Origin: Lentibacter algarum
GTDB taxonomy: Bacteria; Pseudomonadota; Alphaproteobacteria; Rhodobacterales; Rhodobacteraceae
Assembly (NCBI RefSeq): GCF_018860975.1
Contig: NZ_JAHKQI010000005.1
Location: 186,001 to 250,000 of the forward strand
Reading direction: 5' to 3'
Length of the DNA stretch: 64,000 nucleotides
Shown here: piece after piece, positions 62,563 to 64,000 of the stretch
How the letters are laid out: every line of letters begins with the position of its first letter
Position numbering within the stretch: position 1 is the first letter of the stretch
Notes under the pieces: generated by a model
What the model saw: the letters and a program-made list of their open reading frames with translations, nothing else
Told to the model about the DNA's origin: nothing
Database searches by the model: none
Position numbers and translations under genes: made by a program

Positions 62563-63093
62563 TTACTTACAGCGCTTTTCCGCGTCTTCCACTGCGGCGG
62601 TGAAGCCTGACAGTGAGAAGGTGTCTTTTGTGTTTGTGCCGCGGCCCGAGCGTGCAGTGAGCACAGCAGTTGCGCCGCGTTTGAGCGCGCTAACGATCTT
62701 GGCATCTTCTTCTGCCGAGGCTGCCCAAGCCCATTCACCGTCGGTGAACAGTTCAAAACGGCTGTCGCCGACCTGTAGTGACACAGTTGAACCGCCAGCA
62801 AACGGGTAGCCCCCGGTGAAAGCCAGTTGCCCGCCGTTTAGCGCTCCGGGGCGATAAAACGCCATCAGCAAGATGTCACTGCGTGTCACGGCGACAACGC
62901 GACCATCCTTGGTGTTGACGGTTTCTTTGGGTGACGAAACAGCCCAGCATTCTTTGGGGTTTTTGTCTTCAAACACGGCCCAAGCTGTCTTGGTTGCTAC
63001 CTGATTTGTGCTTGTTTGCTGCGCTTGTGCGGTGCTTGCTACGCCCAAAACGAGCGCGGCGCAGGCTAATTTTTGCGCAATTCCTAATACCAT
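62563..63093 (-). CDS. Invasion-associated locus B (IalB) family protein
   Basis: The 176-residue secreted protein has a signal peptide (about 1-24, ending STAQA/QQT). An IalB-type domain follows: WAVFEDKNPKECWAVSSP, VTRSDILLMAFYRPG, FTGGYPFAGGSTVSLQVG and a C-terminal Cys (EKRCK) that could pair with the early one. The role in free-living bacteria is unknown; envelope function is likely. It converges with the glycerate kinase gene, with 4 bp between stops. Confidence 0.8.
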   Translation of the reverse strand: MVLGIAQKLACAALVLGVASTAQAQQTSTNQVATKTAWAVFEDKNPKECWAVSSPKETVNTKDGRVVAVTRSDILLMAFYRPGALNGGQLAFTGGYPFAGGSTVSLQVGDSRFELFTDGEWAWAASAEEDAKIVSALKRGATAVLTARSGRGTNTKDTFSLSGFTAAVEDAEKRCK

Positions 63094-63271
63094 ATGTCCA
63101 GCCTCCAGCTGTCCGTTGCCTCAACTTATAGCCCAAAATAGTGACCTGTGGCTTTTGCCGTTATTGTCAGGTCTGGGCCGATTTCTACTCGACATTGCTA
63201 CATTACCCTGAAAACTGCCATATACGAAAGAGCAATTGGCGGAAAATCGCACAAGTTTTCGGGAGAATGAT

Positions 63272-64000
63272 ATGAACGCACCTGTGGCAATGGCAGAAAT
63301 CTGGCGCGGGCCGTTTTTGGAGAGCGTCCATACGGGACATGCTGTGGTTTGTGGGCCCGGTGGCGAGATCATCGAGGCATGGGGTGATCCTGCGGCAATT
63401 GTGCTGCCGCGCTCGTCCTCCAAAATGCTGCAGGCGCTGCCACTGGTTGAAAGCGGCGCTGCGAAGGCTTTTGGTTTAACGGCCGAGCAATTGGCGTTGT
63501 CTTGTGCTTCGCATCAGGGCCAACCTATGCACACCGACCGCGTTTTGGCGTGGCTCAAAGATCTCGGGCTTGACGACAGCGCGCTCAACTGCGGGCCGCA
63601 AGCCCCACGTGACGAGCGCGATTTGGCGCTTATGTATAAGACAGATAGTTCACCCTGTAAGTATCATAACAACTGCTCGGGCAAGCATGCAGGGTTCCTG
63701 ACGCTTAGCCAGCATCTCGGCAGCAAGGACCCGACCTATGTCGACCCTTCTCACCCCGTGCAACGAGCTTGCCTCGCAGCCTTTGAAGAGCTGACAGAAG
63801 AGACAAGCCCCGGCTACGGTATCGACGGTTGTTCAGCGCCCAACCATGCGGCCAGCCTGCATGGCGTGGCCCGTGCTATGGCCTTCTTCGCCAATGCCAG
63901 CGAGGGTGGAAACACCCGCGAACAAGCCGCAGTTGCCCTTCGCACAGCGATGGCAACCTACCCTGAGCTTGTCGCCGGTGATGGCCGCGCCTGCACGGAG
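63272..64000 (+). CDS. L-asparaginase II family protein (cut at right edge)
   Basis: ATG at 63272 follows GGGAGAATGAT; the frame is still open at base 64000, giving 243 residues. The sequence matches the AnsA-type asparaginase II family: EIWRGPFLESVHTGHAVV, LPRSSSKMLQALPL, SCASHQGQPMH, CKYHNNCSGKHAGFL and YGIDGCSAPNHA. The SSSK segment and CSGKH are typical of this DUF1152-like, non-classical asparaginase group. It hydrolyses asparagine to aspartate. About 40 C-terminal residues or more should lie outside the window. Confidence 0.85.
   Translation, partial: MNAPVAMAEIWRGPFLESVHTGHAVVCGPGGEIIEAWGDPAAIVLPRSSSKMLQALPLVESGAAKAFGLTAEQLALSCASHQGQPMHTDRVLAWLKDLGLDDSALNCGPQAPRDERDLALMYKTDSSPCKYHNNCSGKHAGFLTLSQHLGSKDPTYVDPSHPVQRACLAAFEELTEETSPGYGIDGCSAPNHAASLHGVARAMAFFANASEGGNTREQAAVALRTAMATYPELVAGDGRACTE

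Overview
The window looks like chromosomal DNA of a Roseobacter-group alphaproteobacterium (Rhodobacteraceae in the broad sense). The evidence is a high-GC coding style and the gene order rpsT-dnaA-dnaN-recF-gyrB. It also has a NirK/NorCB partial denitrification cluster with NnrS and NnrR, a complete taurine dissimilation set (TauABC, Tpa, Xsc, TauR, sulfite exporter), and families typical of this group (DUF2794, DUF6522, DUF6638, DUF1523, IalB). No rRNA, tRNA, CRISPR array, IS element or prophage was seen.

Layout. 1-1344: end of a flagellar locus (fliK end, flgD). 1354-4142: exopolysaccharide secretion pair yjbH-yjbF. 4254-11609: ubiquinone genes ubiE-ubiB, mutM, an enoyl-CoA hydratase, membrane proteins, an alpha/beta hydrolase and rpsT. 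11610-18630: replication block dnaA, dnaN, recF, gyrB. 18636-20994: DUF2794, an ArsR-like regulator and tgt. 21125-31739: nitrite and NO reduction (cytochrome c', pseudoazurin-nirK-nirV, nnrR, norCBQD, small membrane genes, nnrS). Two near-perfect TTGCG-N4-CGCAA operators link the genes into one NO-responsive unit. 32160-33290: glutathione-dependent formaldehyde dehydrogenase.

33527-40973 is the least explained part. Nine tightly packed same-strand genes encode a long coiled-coil protein, several small membrane proteins, an AAA+ ATPase with a large N-terminal domain, DUF6638 and DUF1523 proteins, and two proteins I cannot place. I propose it as a coiled-coil/AAA+ membrane-associated machine of unknown function and as the best candidate here for an undescribed system.

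41211-62558 is largely taurine metabolism. TauABC imports taurine, and Tpa transaminates it to sulfoacetaldehyde. Xsc cleaves sulfoacetaldehyde to sulfite and acetyl phosphate. A Pta, a Ptb/Pta-like enzyme and AckA take acetyl phosphate to acetyl-CoA or ATP, and a citrate synthase-family enzyme can draw off acetyl-CoA. A TauE/SafE exporter removes sulfite. A block of unrelated genes (NIPSNAP, ABM, NERD, nitroreductase/HxlR, glycosyltransferase, ilvD) separates tauR/xsc from tpa/tauABC. The window ends with a glycerate 2-kinase, an IalB protein and a cut L-asparaginase.

Three kinds of non-coding repeat stand out. One is a 12-bp-period triple repeat flanked by GTTAAC/GTTAAT, at three loci. The second is a gene-end element with the core GATATTTAGRCCARGAAAAA. 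The third is a hairpin pair attached to two copies of that element, with compensatory base changes in one stem. Family names are from recognition of the translated sequences; no search was run.
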